DNA of 64,000 nucleotides from Shewanella amazonensis SB2B (GTDB lineage Bacteria; Pseudomonadota; Gammaproteobacteria; Enterobacterales; Shewanellaceae), in NCBI RefSeq assembly GCF_000015245.1, contig NC_008700.1, forward strand, positions 998,001 to 1,062,000, written 5' to 3'. The notes below the pieces were generated by a model. The model was not told where the DNA came from. It saw only the letters and a program-made list of their open reading frames with translations, and did not search any database. Below are positions 34,488 through 43,949 of the stretch, in pieces; position 1 is the first letter of the stretch, and each line of letters opens with the position of its first letter. The position numbers were made by a program, and so were the translations under genes.

Positions 34488-36590
34488 ATGCTTGAGACCA
34501 AACAGAGCGTATTTTACCTCGGCAGCTGCCGTATCGATGCGAGCGACAACAGCCTGCAGTTTCCCGCCTCTGCCGACTGTGTGCAGGAGCGCATCACCCT
34601 GCAGCCCAAGTTTGTTGAAGTGCTCGCTTATCTTGCTCATCACTATCCCAGGGTGGTGACGAGGGATGCGCTGATCACTGACATCTGGGAAGGGAATACC
34701 TACGTGGGCGAGAAGGCGCTCACCAACGCAGTGTGGCACCTGAGGCAGCAACTCGGACCGCTTGGCGCGGGAGAGGTCATAGAAACAGTCCGTAAAACCG
34801 GGTACCGGCTTTGTATCGAACCCAGATTCGAGCTACCTGCCGAAGATGGACAATTGCGCCTTGAGCGTAAGAGTCGGCTCCTTGGCCGGGCTCTAATCGG
34901 GTGCTCAGTGACGCTTGCATTGGTATTGGCCGTGGCAGGCCACCATTGGTACCGGGACACGCTGCACCGCCCCTTTGGGGTCGACAGGCTCACCAGCGAT
35001 GGCGGCTCAGAGCGTTTCCCCAGTGTGTCCCCCGATGGGCGCTTTTTGGTGTATGGCGGCCAGCAGCCCGGTAAAAACGGCAGCTTGTTTCAGCTGGATT
35101 TGGAGCATCCCGATGCCAGTCCAAGACAGCTCACCCCCGACAGTTCCGATGAGCTGCGCGCCGTCTGGTCTAACGACGGCAAGTCGTTGTATTTCCCCAG
35201 TGCTTCTGCCGGGGAGTGCAAAATAACCCGGCTGGATCTGAAAGATGGTCAGCTCACTCCCCTTGCCGACTGCACCAGCGTCACTACGGCCATCGACCTT
35301 ACCGTTGATGGCACTGGCCTGGCGTTTATCACCACCAATGCCCCACAAAAGAATGCAGGCATATACCTGCTGGATTTGACCGAGAAAGAGGCTGAGCCGG
35401 TGCGCCTGTCCTGTGACACAGAGTGCCCCTACCGCGACAGAGATTTTGCCTTCAGTCCCGATGGACAAACTCTGGCCATCGCCAGGCGTTTTGGCGATAT
35501 ATCGGAAGACATTTTTTTACGCCAGCTTGCCGACGGCAGTGAGCGGCGACTGACTCAGGGGATTGAAGATATACGCGGTCTGTCCTGGCACAGAGACGGG
35601 CGGCGTCTGGTATACAGCACCGAAGAGGCGGGTAACCGTGGCGGCTATCTTATCGATACCGAAACCGGCGAAATCACGGCACTGGATCAGGATGGTTTAA
35701 GCTACCCCCGCTTTGTGCCCGATTCCGACGAGCTGGTGTTCTATCACTACAATAATCATCGCCAGCTGGTGTCGATGCATCCATTTGCCGAGGTGCCCCA
35801 GGCTCCGTTTCCGATGATTTACGGCAACTTCAGCCAACGTTATGCGGATTATTCACCCGAGGCCCGGCGCTTGGTGTTTGTGTCCAATGAGTCAGAGCAC
35901 AATGAAATCTGGACATCGGACGTGGACGGGCAGCGGCGGCAAATGCACACCTCGCTGAAACGTCAGGCCACTTCGCCCGCCTGGTCACACGACGGCAGTC
36001 GTATCGCCTTTGTGGCCGCGGATACCAATCACGAGGGTAACAAGCTGCATATTCTGGATATTCGCGACAACAGCATCCGGGTTGTGGCGTCGCCTTATAT
36101 CAACCATGGCCGTCCCGAGTGGAGTGGTGACGACAGCTTTTTGCTGGCCAGCACTGTGGATGGTTTGACCCGCTTCCATCTGGACAACAAACCTCCAACT
36201 CTGGTGTCTCCCATTATGGTGCGGCGTCTTCAGGTGTTGGGGGATTGGCTCTACTTCAGCTACAGCACCGGGCCACGTGGTCTTTGGCGCATGCCATGGC
36301 AAGGCGGAAAGCCGGAGCAGGTGCTGGGGGCGAAGTTGATGAGTGATGGCTATAACTGGACAGTAGCGGATGACGGTGTCTTCTTCCGCCAGCGCCATTC
36401 GGGCTCGGCATTGCTCAGCTATTTTGACTTCGCCAGGGCAGAGGTCAGGCCGCTGATTGAGTTGCCCCCCAACAGCATCAGCCGTCAGGAGAACATGGTG
36501 TGGGTAGAAAAAGAGCAAAAGCTGGTACTGGTGTCGTGGAACTATCCGAGGCGTGACGTGATGCGATTGAGGCATCCTGCGCTGCAATGA
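34488..36590 (+). CDS. CadC-like membrane-bound winged-helix regulator with TolB-type propeller
   Basis: A 700-residue one-protein sensor: residues about 1-110 form an OmpR/PhoB-type winged helix (LQPKFVEVLAYLAHHYPRVVTRDALITDIWEG, KALTNAVWHLRQQL, VIETVRKTGYRL), followed by a single membrane helix (ALIGCSVTLALVLAVAG) and a periplasmic region of at least seven PD40/WD40-like repeats (FPSVSPDGRFLVYGG, FAFSPDGQTLAIAR, PAWSHDGSRIAFVA and others). This topology is that of CadC/ToxR-type regulators that sense a periplasmic signal. It lies 219 bases from the divergent S9 peptidase, a likely target. The start could also be GTG one codon earlier; no strong ribosome site is visible. Confidence 0.88.
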   Translation: MLETKQSVFYLGSCRIDASDNSLQFPASADCVQERITLQPKFVEVLAYLAHHYPRVVTRDALITDIWEGNTYVGEKALTNAVWHLRQQLGPLGAGEVIETVRKTGYRLCIEPRFELPAEDGQLRLERKSRLLGRALIGCSVTLALVLAVAGHHWYRDTLHRPFGVDRLTSDGGSERFPSVSPDGRFLVYGGQQPGKNGSLFQLDLEHPDASPRQLTPDSSDELRAVWSNDGKSLYFPSASAGECKITRLDLKDGQLTPLADCTSVTTAIDLTVDGTGLAFITTNAPQKNAGIYLLDLTEKEAEPVRLSCDTECPYRDRDFAFSPDGQTLAIARRFGDISEDIFLRQLADGSERRLTQGIEDIRGLSWHRDGRRLVYSTEEAGNRGGYLIDTETGEITALDQDGLSYPRFVPDSDELVFYHYNNHRQLVSMHPFAEVPQAPFPMIYGNFSQRYADYSPEARRLVFVSNESEHNEIWTSDVDGQRRQMHTSLKRQATSPAWSHDGSRIAFVAADTNHEGNKLHILDIRDNSIRVVASPYINHGRPEWSGDDSFLLASTVDGLTRFHLDNKPPTLVSPIMVRRLQVLGDWLYFSYSTGPRGLWRMPWQGGKPEQVLGAKLMSDGYNWTVADDGVFFRQRHSGSALLSYFDFARAEVRPLIELPPNSISRQENMVWVEKEQKLVLVSWNYPRRDVMRLRHPALQ

Positions 36591-36608
36591 CGGATATTGC
36601 CAGATAAA

Positions 36609-36637
36609 TAAAAAACGGCCGATTGGCCGTTTTTTAT
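36609..36637. terminator. Bidirectional terminator between the CadC-like gene and anmK
   Basis: AAAAACGGCC-GATT-GGCCGTTTTTT between convergent genes. Confidence 0.92.
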
Positions 36638-36645
36638 TGGGATTA

Positions 36646-37755
36646 TCAAGCCGCCGGGAAGCGGGCGCCGAGTATGGCTTCGCGTCTTGCCCCTGTCACG
36701 GCGGGCAGGTTGGCCGGCAGTCCCTGATGGTGGCGCAGGGCAAGCCAGGCAAAGGCGATGGCCTCAACCCATTTCGGGTCAACTCCAAGCACCGAAGTGG
36801 TAGTCAGTGTAAACCCGGGTAACAGGGCCTGCAGGCGGTTCATCAGCTCAATATTGAGGGCGCCACCGCCGCATACAAACAACTCGCCACTGTTTGACAG
36901 CTTGAGAATATCCGCCGCGATACTGTGGCAGGTTAAGTCCAGCAGGGTTGACTGAATATCGGCCTCGTCGAGGTGGCCAAACTTTTCCAGTTGCTGTTCC
37001 AGCCAAGCGTTATTGAAAAGCTCACGACCGGTGCTCTTGGGGTATGGCTGCATAAAATACGGATGCGACAGCAACTGGGCCAAGAGCGTATTGTCGGTTT
37101 TACCACTGGCGGCAAAGGCGCCGTCCCGATCGAAAGCCTGTTGTTTTACCTGCTGTATCCAGCCATCTATCAGGGTGTTGCCCGGCCCGGTATCAAATCC
37201 AAGTACAGCCTCTGCATTGCCCGGCAACCAGGTGATATTGGCGATACCACCTATGTTGAGGATCACCCGGCGTTTATCTGCTTTAGCAAAAATCTGCTGG
37301 TGGAATGCCGGGACCAGCGGTGCTCCCTGGCCGCCAAGTGCAATATCTTTGCGGCGAAAATCAGCAATGACATCGATACCTGTTTCGGCGGCAATGGTGT
37401 TGGGATCGCCGATTTGCACAGTGAACCCCACCTCGAGGTTGGGCATGTGCCTAACGGTTTGACCATGGCTGCCAATGGCCACGACCTGGGACTTATCTAT
37501 GCCACTGCTGGCAAGCAGGTTGTTGACGGCTTTGGCAAAGAGACTGCCAACGCTGCGGTCGAGTCGTCCAAGCCGATTTACTTCATCCTGTCCGGGCTGA
37601 CATAAACGCTGCAGCCCTTTGAACAGGTGTTCCGGAATGGCTTCTGTGTGGGTGGCAATGAGTTTGGGGGATGGAGTGTCGAAATCCACCAGGACAGCGT
37701 CCACACCGTCCATACTGGTGCCGGACATGAGTCCGATAAACAAAGATTGGCTCAT
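36646..37755 (-). CDS. anmK: Anhydro-N-acetylmuramic acid kinase
   Basis: A 369-residue sugar kinase that converts 1,6-anhydro-MurNAc to MurNAc-6-phosphate during recycling of cell-wall fragments. Motifs: FIGLMSGTSMDGVDAVLVDF at the N-terminus, IGSHGQTVRH, NIGGIANITWLPG, GFDTGPGNTLIDGW, and a C-terminal CGGGALN. The start codon overlaps the stop of the upstream murein peptidase gene by three bases, so peptidoglycan cutting and recycling are coupled. Confidence 0.95.
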   Translation of the reverse strand: MSQSLFIGLMSGTSMDGVDAVLVDFDTPSPKLIATHTEAIPEHLFKGLQRLCQPGQDEVNRLGRLDRSVGSLFAKAVNNLLASSGIDKSQVVAIGSHGQTVRHMPNLEVGFTVQIGDPNTIAAETGIDVIADFRRKDIALGGQGAPLVPAFHQQIFAKADKRRVILNIGGIANITWLPGNAEAVLGFDTGPGNTLIDGWIQQVKQQAFDRDGAFAASGKTDNTLLAQLLSHPYFMQPYPKSTGRELFNNAWLEQQLEKFGHLDEADIQSTLLDLTCHSIAADILKLSNSGELFVCGGGALNIELMNRLQALLPGFTLTTTSVLGVDPKWVEAIAFAWLALRHHQGLPANLPAVTGARREAILGARFPAA

Positions 37756-39140
37756 GGAGTTTGTTTGCCCTCTGGCGCCAGCGCCAGTTGCTGTTGCTTG
37801 TTAAAGGAAATTTTAGCCATCAAATCCTTGCTGATGCGGCTGAATTTCGCCAATTCTTTCTTGCCAATGGACTCTGCCTTGGGCAGGTCAATCGTACGGG
37901 GGTTTCTGTGTACGCCATTGACGATAAATTCATAATGCAGGTGAGCCCCGGTCACCCGGCCGGTTTTGCCGAGTGTTCCGATAATTTGGCCTTGTTTAAC
38001 CGAGTCACCCTTTTTCACCCTGCGTTTGTTCAGGTGCAGATACTTGGTGGTGTAAGTGCCGTTATGGCGAATAAACACGTAGTTGCCATTGTACTGATTG
38101 TAACCGGCCTCTATCACCTTGCCCGCGCCTGCGGCTTTAATCGGTGTGCCAATGGCGGCTACATAGTCAACGCCCCTGTGGGCCTTGACCTGGCCTGTTA
38201 CCGGATGCAGGCGCTTGGGGTTGAAATTGGAACTGACGTAATTGAAGTCAACCGGCGATCGCAAAAAGGCTTTGCGCATGCTCTGGCCACTTTCGGAATA
38301 GTAGTTACCGTCTTCGTAGCGCACCGCAGTGTAGCGTTTGCCATCGTTGATAAACTCAGCCGCCAGAATGGCACCATTTCGCACGAACTCGCCGTCGGCA
38401 TAGTGTTTTTCATAGAGCAGGGCGAAAGTATCGCCTTTTTGCAGATCCTGGGCAAAGTCGATGTCCCAGCCAAACACGGTGGCCAAATCCATGATCTGGC
38501 CGCTGTTAAGGCCAGCATCCACGGCGGCTGTCCAAAAATTGCTGAAAATCTTACCCTGGGCAAAATCGGTTCGCGTGGTCAGCTGCTTTACATCGATTCG
38601 CTCGCTGTACCCGGATTCGGTGCGCTGTACCGTGAGAGTCGACACGCCGTCGATACGGTAACTGAGCTCGGCAAACTCACCCTTGTCATCTTTCATGATG
38701 ACAATTTCTTCCCCAGGCATGATTTTCAGCAGGTTGTTTTTGGCCTCCGGCAGCCGGGTGATTTCGTAAACATCGCGGCTGGAGAGTCCGGCACGCTGAA
38801 ACAGTGCCGCCAATGTGTCGCCCCTGGATACTTCAAAATGCTCTACCTCGCGGTTTGAGGGCGTTGCGCTGGCTTTTGCACTTGGCATGGCTTCCTGCAC
38901 GCTCTCACCATTGGGGGCGGCTATGTCTATGTCTGCGGCCTGGCCCATCGGCGGCGTGGGGGTGCGCTGCGACAAGGGCAGGGTAAAATCGATATTGTCG
39001 TTTGCTGTTGGGGTTTGCCGTGAGGCTTCGGCATCCTCAGAGGGGAAAAACAGGGTGACTGTGGTTAACAATAAAAGAATGCTCAGAATGACCTGATGCT
39101 TTTTGGGGAGCAGCTTGAGAAGCGTAATAACCTTTGTCAT
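37752..39140 (-). CDS. mepM: Murein DD-endopeptidase, M23 family (MepM-type)
   Basis: A 462-residue membrane-anchored M23 metallopeptidase. One N-terminal helix (HQVILSILLLLTTVTLFF), a Pro/Ser-rich linker, a LysM-like/OapA region (VEHFEVSRGDTLAALFQRAGLSSRDVYEI), and the C-terminal catalytic domain (HRGVDYVAAIGTPIKAAGAGKVI, then YLHLNKRRVKKGDSVKQGQIIG and GAHLHYEF) with the zinc ligands H, D and HxH. It matches E. coli MepM, which cleaves D-Ala-mDAP crosslinks to allow wall growth. The start MTKVITLL is chosen; the frame upstream is unconserved. It overlaps anmK and is divergent from tyrS. Confidence 0.93.
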   Translation of the reverse strand: MTKVITLLKLLPKKHQVILSILLLLTTVTLFFPSEDAEASRQTPTANDNIDFTLPLSQRTPTPPMGQAADIDIAAPNGESVQEAMPSAKASATPSNREVEHFEVSRGDTLAALFQRAGLSSRDVYEITRLPEAKNNLLKIMPGEEIVIMKDDKGEFAELSYRIDGVSTLTVQRTESGYSERIDVKQLTTRTDFAQGKIFSNFWTAAVDAGLNSGQIMDLATVFGWDIDFAQDLQKGDTFALLYEKHYADGEFVRNGAILAAEFINDGKRYTAVRYEDGNYYSESGQSMRKAFLRSPVDFNYVSSNFNPKRLHPVTGQVKAHRGVDYVAAIGTPIKAAGAGKVIEAGYNQYNGNYVFIRHNGTYTTKYLHLNKRRVKKGDSVKQGQIIGTLGKTGRVTGAHLHYEFIVNGVHRNPRTIDLPKAESIGKKELAKFSRISKDLMAKISFNKQQQLALAPEGKQTP

Positions 39141-39268
39141 TTGACCCGGGTACCAAATCCCTATTTCCTGTCGATTGGGCCTAGTGTACACACTTTCATT
39201 TGCCCAGGCTAACAAGTAACATAGGTCTCTTTGATTGAAATCGGATAACCACAGAGGTAGCTGCCAAC

Positions 39269-40468
39269 ATGGCTGATTTGGACCAGGTATTAGCAGAAAT
39301 TAAACGGGGCACAGACGAGATCCTGCTCGAAGCAGATCTGATTGAGAAACTGAAAGAGGGCCGTCCACTGCGGGTGAAGCTGGGTGCCGATCCTACCGCT
39401 CCCGATATCCATCTGGGCCACACGGTTATTCTGAACAAACTGCGTCTGTTTCAGGAGCTGGGGCACGAAGTTATCTTCCTTATCGGTGACTTCACCGGCA
39501 TGGTAGGTGACCCAAGTGGTAAAAACAGTACCCGTCCGCCACTGACCCGTGAGCAGGTTCTGGCCAACGCTGAAACCTACAAGGAACAGGTGTACAAAAT
39601 TCTCGATCCGGCCAAGACGCGCATCGAATTCAACTCCAGCTGGCTTGAGCAGCTTGGTGCTGCCGGCATGATCCGCCTGGCTTCCCATCAAACCGTGGCC
39701 CGCATGCTGGAACGTGATGATTTTAAAAAGCGTTATGGCAGCGGTCAGCCCATCGCCATCCATGAGTTTATGTACCCGCTGCTGCAGGGTTGGGACTCGG
39801 TTGCGCTGAAGGCAGACATTGAACTGGGTGGTACCGATCAGAAGTTCAACCTGCTGATGGGCCGGGAGCTGCAAAAGGCCGAAGGTCAGAAGCCGCAGAC
39901 AGTGATTATGATGCCGCTGCTGGAAGGTCTCGATGGCGTCAAGAAGATGTCCAAGTCTGCCCACAACTATATAGGTGTGAGCGAAGCGCCGGATGAAATG
40001 TTCGGTAAGCTGATGTCTATTTCAGACGAGCTGATGTGGCGCTACTTCGATCTGTTGTCGTTCCGCCCATTGGCAGAAGTACAGCAGTTCAAGGCCGATG
40101 TGGAAGCCGGAGCCAACCCAAGAGACATCAAGATCGCGCTCGCCAAGGAAATCATTGCCCGTTTCCACGACCAGGCCGCCGCCGATGCTGCTCATCAGAA
40201 CTTTATCGACCGTTTCCAGAAGGGGGCTATCCCCGATGATATCGAAGAAGTAACCCTGAGCGCAGGTGCTGAAGGTATGGCAGTGGCCAACCTGCTCAAA
40301 GAAGCTGGTCTCGTGGGTTCGACCTCCGATGCCATGCGAATGATTAAGCAGGGAGCGGTGAAAATGGACGGTGAAAAGCTGGAAGATGCCAAGCAGGTAT
40401 TCAGTGCCGGTCTGAGCGCCGTATTCCAGGTTGGCAAGCGCAAGTTTGCCAAGGTGACTCTGAGCTAA
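39269..40468 (+). CDS. tyrS: Tyrosyl-tRNA synthetase
   Basis: A 399-residue class I synthetase. HIGH-type motif DIHLGHTVIL near residue 45, the KMSKS loop KKMSKSAHNYIG near residue 232, and a C-terminal S4 RNA-binding domain (LVGSTSDAMRMIKQGAVKMDGEKLED). The domain arrangement is that of the TyrZ-like subgroup, in which the KMSKS variant is exact. A terminator follows. It is divergent from the mepM-anmK operon, a neighbourhood also seen in other gammaproteobacteria. Confidence 0.97.
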   Translation: MADLDQVLAEIKRGTDEILLEADLIEKLKEGRPLRVKLGADPTAPDIHLGHTVILNKLRLFQELGHEVIFLIGDFTGMVGDPSGKNSTRPPLTREQVLANAETYKEQVYKILDPAKTRIEFNSSWLEQLGAAGMIRLASHQTVARMLERDDFKKRYGSGQPIAIHEFMYPLLQGWDSVALKADIELGGTDQKFNLLMGRELQKAEGQKPQTVIMMPLLEGLDGVKKMSKSAHNYIGVSEAPDEMFGKLMSISDELMWRYFDLLSFRPLAEVQQFKADVEAGANPRDIKIALAKEIIARFHDQAAADAAHQNFIDRFQKGAIPDDIEEVTLSAGAEGMAVANLLKEAGLVGSTSDAMRMIKQGAVKMDGEKLEDAKQVFSAGLSAVFQVGKRKFAKVTLS

Positions 40469-40492
40469 TACTGCTCTTTCACCTCATAAAAC

Positions 40493-40527
40493 AAAACGGG
40501 CGCCTGAGGCGCCCGTTTTGTTTTTTA
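40493..40527. terminator. Bidirectional terminator after tyrS
   Basis: AAAACGGGCGCC-TGA-GGCGCCCGTTTTGTTTTTT. Confidence 0.92.
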
Positions 40528-40565
40528 AGATTCTGTTGGCAGACAATCTTTTGAACAGATGGCGT

Positions 40566-41039
40566 TTATTGCATGGATAACTGGTCGGCCATGGTCTGAT
40601 AGTCGATAAGGTCGGTGTGTTCGGTCACCCTGTGATTGCGCATATCCAATCTCAGGGTTGTAACTGCTGGAACAGCTACGTCAATGATTTTACCCGGCTT
40701 GCCGAATTGCTCTCCCGGCCCCTTGAAACGGTAGTTGCCTATCATGACCACCAGAGAGCCTGAGTTGTACATGTGCTCAATGCTGAAGTTGTATTCCAGT
40801 ACACCGGCGTGGGCGCGCTCGAAAAATTCGATAATAAAACGCCCACCCTTGTATTTGCGTCCGGCGGTTCTGTCCTGAAAAACACTGTCGCGATTGTAGT
40901 ATCTGGCGAGGGCGCTGTAGTCATGCTCTGTCAGCGCCTGAATATAGTTTACTGCCATTTGCTGTTCTTCAGGCATCTCACCGCTGCTGGCGGTCGCCCA
41001 GGAAGTCAGAAAATAAAGCAGTAACACCAGATATCGCAA
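40566..41039 (-). CDS. Exported nuclear-transport-factor-2-like protein
   Basis: A 157-residue protein with an N-terminal signal sequence (RYLVLLLYFLTSWATASS) and one SnoaL/NTF2-like domain (QQMAVNYIQALTEHDYSALARYYNRDSVFQDRT, FIIEFFERAHAGVLEYNFSIEHMYNSGSLVVMIGNYRF). Members of this fold range from enzymes to small-ligand binding proteins; nothing here identifies the ligand. It is the last of a set of minus-strand genes with short gaps, starting three bases after the TRIC-family gene stop. Confidence 0.8.
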   Translation of the reverse strand: MRYLVLLLYFLTSWATASSGEMPEEQQMAVNYIQALTEHDYSALARYYNRDSVFQDRTAGRKYKGGRFIIEFFERAHAGVLEYNFSIEHMYNSGSLVVMIGNYRFKGPGEQFGKPGKIIDVAVPAVTTLRLDMRNHRVTEHTDLIDYQTMADQLSMQ

Positions 41040-41042
41040 AAG

Positions 41043-41666
41043 TCAGTCTCTCCGGGTTTTCAGGTCGAAGGCCGGCAATGAAAGGTGCCAGCGAATGGCC
41101 GCAAGCCTCAAGATCAGCGCACTGAGCATCGACAGCCAAAGAGCGGTTTGGCTGTTCATGCCTAATTGCAGGCTGAGGGTATAGGCAATGCCACCCAGAA
41201 TGGAGGCGGTTGCGTAGATTTCGGTTCTGAGCACCATGGGAATTTGGCGACAGAGTACATCCCGGATAATGCCGCCACCCACGCCGGTAATCAAGCCCAT
41301 GATCACAGCAGACATGCCATTAAGGCCGAGGCTGAGCGCTTTTTGGGCGCCTATCACGGTAAATAGTGCCAATCCCAGCGCATCGGCGATGGGCAGGGTG
41401 TATTGGGGCACCTTACGGGGGCGCCGGATAAACACCAGGGTAAAACCCACGGTTGCCAGGATGACAATCAGGTAATTGGGGTCGCGCAGCCAAAACACCG
41501 GGGTGGCACCGATAATGGCATCCCGAATCGTACCGCCACCCACGGCCGTAACGGCGGCCAGCACTGTCACGCCAAAGGGGTCCATTCTGTGTCTGCCTGC
41601 CGCGAGGGCTCCGGTGAGCGCAAACACGGCTGTGCCGCAAAGGTCAAAAAAGTAAAACCAGCTCAT
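41043..41666 (-). CDS. TRIC-type (UPF0126/YadS-like) membrane protein
   Basis: A 207-residue, seven-helix membrane protein formed of two repeats of the UPF0126 unit, each with a glycine-rich motif (GGGTIRDAIIG and GGGIIRDVLC). Prokaryotic relatives of animal trimeric intracellular cation channels share this architecture and some conduct K+. E. coli YadS and YicG are homologues; substrate in this organism is not known. Its 5' end overlaps the DUF2721 gene by four bases, so the two are co-translated. Confidence 0.88.
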   Translation of the reverse strand: MSWFYFFDLCGTAVFALTGALAAGRHRMDPFGVTVLAAVTAVGGGTIRDAIIGATPVFWLRDPNYLIVILATVGFTLVFIRRPRKVPQYTLPIADALGLALFTVIGAQKALSLGLNGMSAVIMGLITGVGGGIIRDVLCRQIPMVLRTEIYATASILGGIAYTLSLQLGMNSQTALWLSMLSALILRLAAIRWHLSLPAFDLKTRRD

Positions 41667-42052
41667 TCGCTCATCTCTTTCAGGTGGATATTGAGCGCAT
41701 CGACCGAGATGCGAATTTCAACAACCGAGAGGATCAGCGAGTACAGCAGGAGCAGCAGGCTGGCACCGAAGATGAGTGAGCCGGTTTTATTCATGCCAAT
41801 GTAGATAAAAATCATGCACAGCACGCACAGGGCAAAGCTGCTGACGCCCGCTTCCTGCATGCGTCTGATAATCACAATTCGCTTTTTCAGATTGGTGATT
41901 TGGTTCTGATGCACGGGTTCTTTGCCACTGGAGAGGCTTCGTATCAGTGCGGCCAGTGAAAAGAACCTATTGGTATAAGCCAGCAGCAGTAATGAAATGG
42001 CCGGAAAAAGCAGCGCCGGTGTTGTCAGCGAGATATGCAGTTGTTCTAACAC
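41663..42052 (-). CDS. DUF2721 family membrane protein
   Basis: A 129-residue protein with three hydrophobic helices (TPALLFPAISLLLLAYTNRFFSL, SSFALCVLCMIFIYIGMN, LIFGASLLLLLYSLILSVVEI) separated by a basic loop (QITNLKKRIVIIRRMQE). The pattern agrees with DUF2721, whose function is unknown. Four-base overlap with the downstream TRIC-family gene. About 70 bases separate it from the cbiB-like gene on the same strand. Confidence 0.8.
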   Translation of the reverse strand: MLEQLHISLTTPALLFPAISLLLLAYTNRFFSLAALIRSLSSGKEPVHQNQITNLKKRIVIIRRMQEAGVSSFALCVLCMIFIYIGMNKTGSLIFGASLLLLLYSLILSVVEIRISVDALNIHLKEMSE

Positions 42053-42122
42053 GTTGAGTGCCCGTTATGGAAAGTGGAGAGATTCCCCTGAGGCGAGCCA
42101 TTATAGTGCGTTGGCTACCAAA

Positions 42123-43112
42123 TTACAGCGTCTGGCTGTATCTGAGCAGGGTCCATGCAAGGGGTAAAAACAGCAGAAAGGCCAACCAGCTGAAACAGGC
42201 ACGGTTGGACAATTTTATGGCTTCACCGATTTTGGCGGTATCGGGCAAGGGGCCTTTGCCGACCTTATCTACGGCAACCCGGTTGCCTCGGTATTTGTGT
42301 GGTCCGCCAAGCTCTGTGTTCAGCACTGTCGCGGCAACATATGCCGCCCGCATGGGATTGGACAGGGGCTGCCAGCGTCTGGGGGTTAGCAGGGCCTTAA
42401 AACCGCTGGGGCCGCCAACAATGGCCAGTGTCAGGCTCCATAGCCAGGCAGGAATGTAAAGCAGTGCCGAGACCAGTAGATTAACCGGCGCGACAAAGGC
42501 ACGGAAATCCGGTGACATGGGGGGCCACACCAACTCCAGCTGTTTGAGCATTCGCACCAGCAGCACCATGGGCGCACCGGCCAGGGCATAGAAAAACACC
42601 ACCCCTGCTGTGCCGTAGATGGGGGCCGTGACCAGCTTTTCGATGGTGGCCTTGGCAAGCCCTGCCTCGGATAGCTCAGCGGTATCCCGTGACAGGTACT
42701 GTCTCAGCAGCTTTCTGGCCCTGTCTTTATCGCCATGGCCCAGTGCCCGCTGCACCTCTTCGGCGACCTGGGCAAAACTGGCATCCGACAGGCAGAGGTA
42801 GAGAATTAAAAACTCGAAAAACCAGGGAAAGGCTGCCAAGTCCAGCAAAAAGGCGATGATAAGCCAAAAGGGCAGTACCAGCAGTATTGTCGCCATAATA
42901 CCGGCAATAAGCTGTTGGCGCGGTCCCCGCGATGGGTGATTCACTTTGCGGGCAAGCTCTCTTGCCAGCACGCCAAACCACACCAGTGGCTGCATTTCCC
43001 TCGGCAAAGGAGCCAGTCGTGCCAGTGGCAGCGCGCACAGGATGATAAGGAAGCCTTCAAACAGGGCTCCATCCAGGGCAATCAGCTGGCTGACAAACTG
43101 GCTTTCGGTCAT
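42123..43112 (-). CDS. CobD/CbiB-family membrane protein (cobalamin biosynthesis-like)
   Basis: A 329-residue integral membrane protein related to adenosylcobinamide-phosphate synthase CbiB/CobD, with matching blocks such as LPREMQPLVWFG, EEVQRALGHGDKDRARKLLRQYLSRDTAELSE, IEKLVTAPIYGTAGVVFFYALAGAP and PMRAAYVAATVLNTELGGPHKYRG. The RDT...E block is typical of CbiB active-site loops. It may act in corrinoid salvage. It begins right after the mtnN stop, and in other gammaproteobacteria cbiB or btuF lie beside mtnN, which supports the link. Whether it has kept full activity cannot be told. Confidence 0.78.
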   Translation of the reverse strand: MTESQFVSQLIALDGALFEGFLIILCALPLARLAPLPREMQPLVWFGVLARELARKVNHPSRGPRQQLIAGIMATILLVLPFWLIIAFLLDLAAFPWFFEFLILYLCLSDASFAQVAEEVQRALGHGDKDRARKLLRQYLSRDTAELSEAGLAKATIEKLVTAPIYGTAGVVFFYALAGAPMVLLVRMLKQLELVWPPMSPDFRAFVAPVNLLVSALLYIPAWLWSLTLAIVGGPSGFKALLTPRRWQPLSNPMRAAYVAATVLNTELGGPHKYRGNRVAVDKVGKGPLPDTAKIGEAIKLSNRACFSWLAFLLFLPLAWTLLRYSQTL

Positions 43113-43805
43113 TTACAGGCCTTCAATCAGCGCCATGACCATCAGAGCAGAGTGATGACCGGCTTTCACCAGATAAGACTCAAAGTCGACCGGGCTGTCG
43201 TTGTTGGCATTATCCGACAGAGAGCGGATCACCACAAATGGGGTGGCGAACTGATGGCACACCTGACCGATGGCGGCACCTTCCATTTCACAGGCGGCCA
43301 TGGTGGGGAAATCTGCCTGCATTTTTGCAGTACGGACCGGGTCGCAAATAAAGCTGTCACCGGTACAGATAAGGCCTGCTACGGTTTTTACCTCACCCAG
43401 TTTCGCCACGGCATTTTTAGCGGCTTCTACCAGGTGGGCATCACACACAAAGGCGGCCGGCTGCTGCGCCATCTGGCCGATTTCATAGCCAAAAGCCGTC
43501 ACGTCCACATCGTGGTAACGCACCTCACTGCCAATCACCACATCACCAATGGTCAGGCTGTCCACAAAGCCACCGGCTGAGCCGGTATTAATCACGTAAT
43601 CGGGAGCAAACTTATCGATAAGCAGGGTGGTGGCGAGCGCTGCTGCGACCTTGCCTATACCGGAGCGGGTCACTATGACCTGCTTGCCATTGAGTTCACC
43701 CTGGGTGAATTCGATGCCGGCTATTTGGCTTACAACTGGGTTTTCCAGAGAAGCAATAAGGTGAGCAACTTCGGGCTCCATGGCGCCGATAATACCAATT
43801 TTCAT
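43113..43805 (-). CDS. mtnN: 5'-methylthioadenosine/S-adenosylhomocysteine nucleosidase
   Basis: A 230-residue enzyme that cleaves MTA, SAH and 5'-deoxyadenosine to adenine and the sugar. Landmarks: [12 protein letters not shown] with the catalytic Glu, [36 protein letters not shown] and RSLSDNAN with the catalytic Asp. The ATG at 43805 gives the classical MKIGIIGAM start; an in-frame ATG further up lies in unconserved sequence. The cbiB-like gene follows without a gap. Confidence 0.96.
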
Positions 43806-43886
43806 AAACTTGCCTTTGAACTGCTTTAGAGAATGGCAGCCAATATACCACAGTCGACTGACCGGCACACAGGCAAGCTGCAGAGA

Positions 43887-43923
43887 TAAAAAAGCGCATC
43901 CTCAGGCGAACCTTTGGATGCGC
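43887..43923 (-). terminator. Rho-independent terminator after gltD
   Basis: On the minus strand GCGCATCC and GGATGCGC enclose a 14-base loop and run directly into TTTTTT, 27 bases after the gltD stop. Confidence 0.85.
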
Positions 43924-43949
43924 AAGACACAAGCAACTTGTTGTTGGGA

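Noticed and set aside
37761..38858. 365-codon open frame opposite mepM
   Set aside because: No family resemblance; the minus strand encodes a complete M23 peptidase with zinc ligands.
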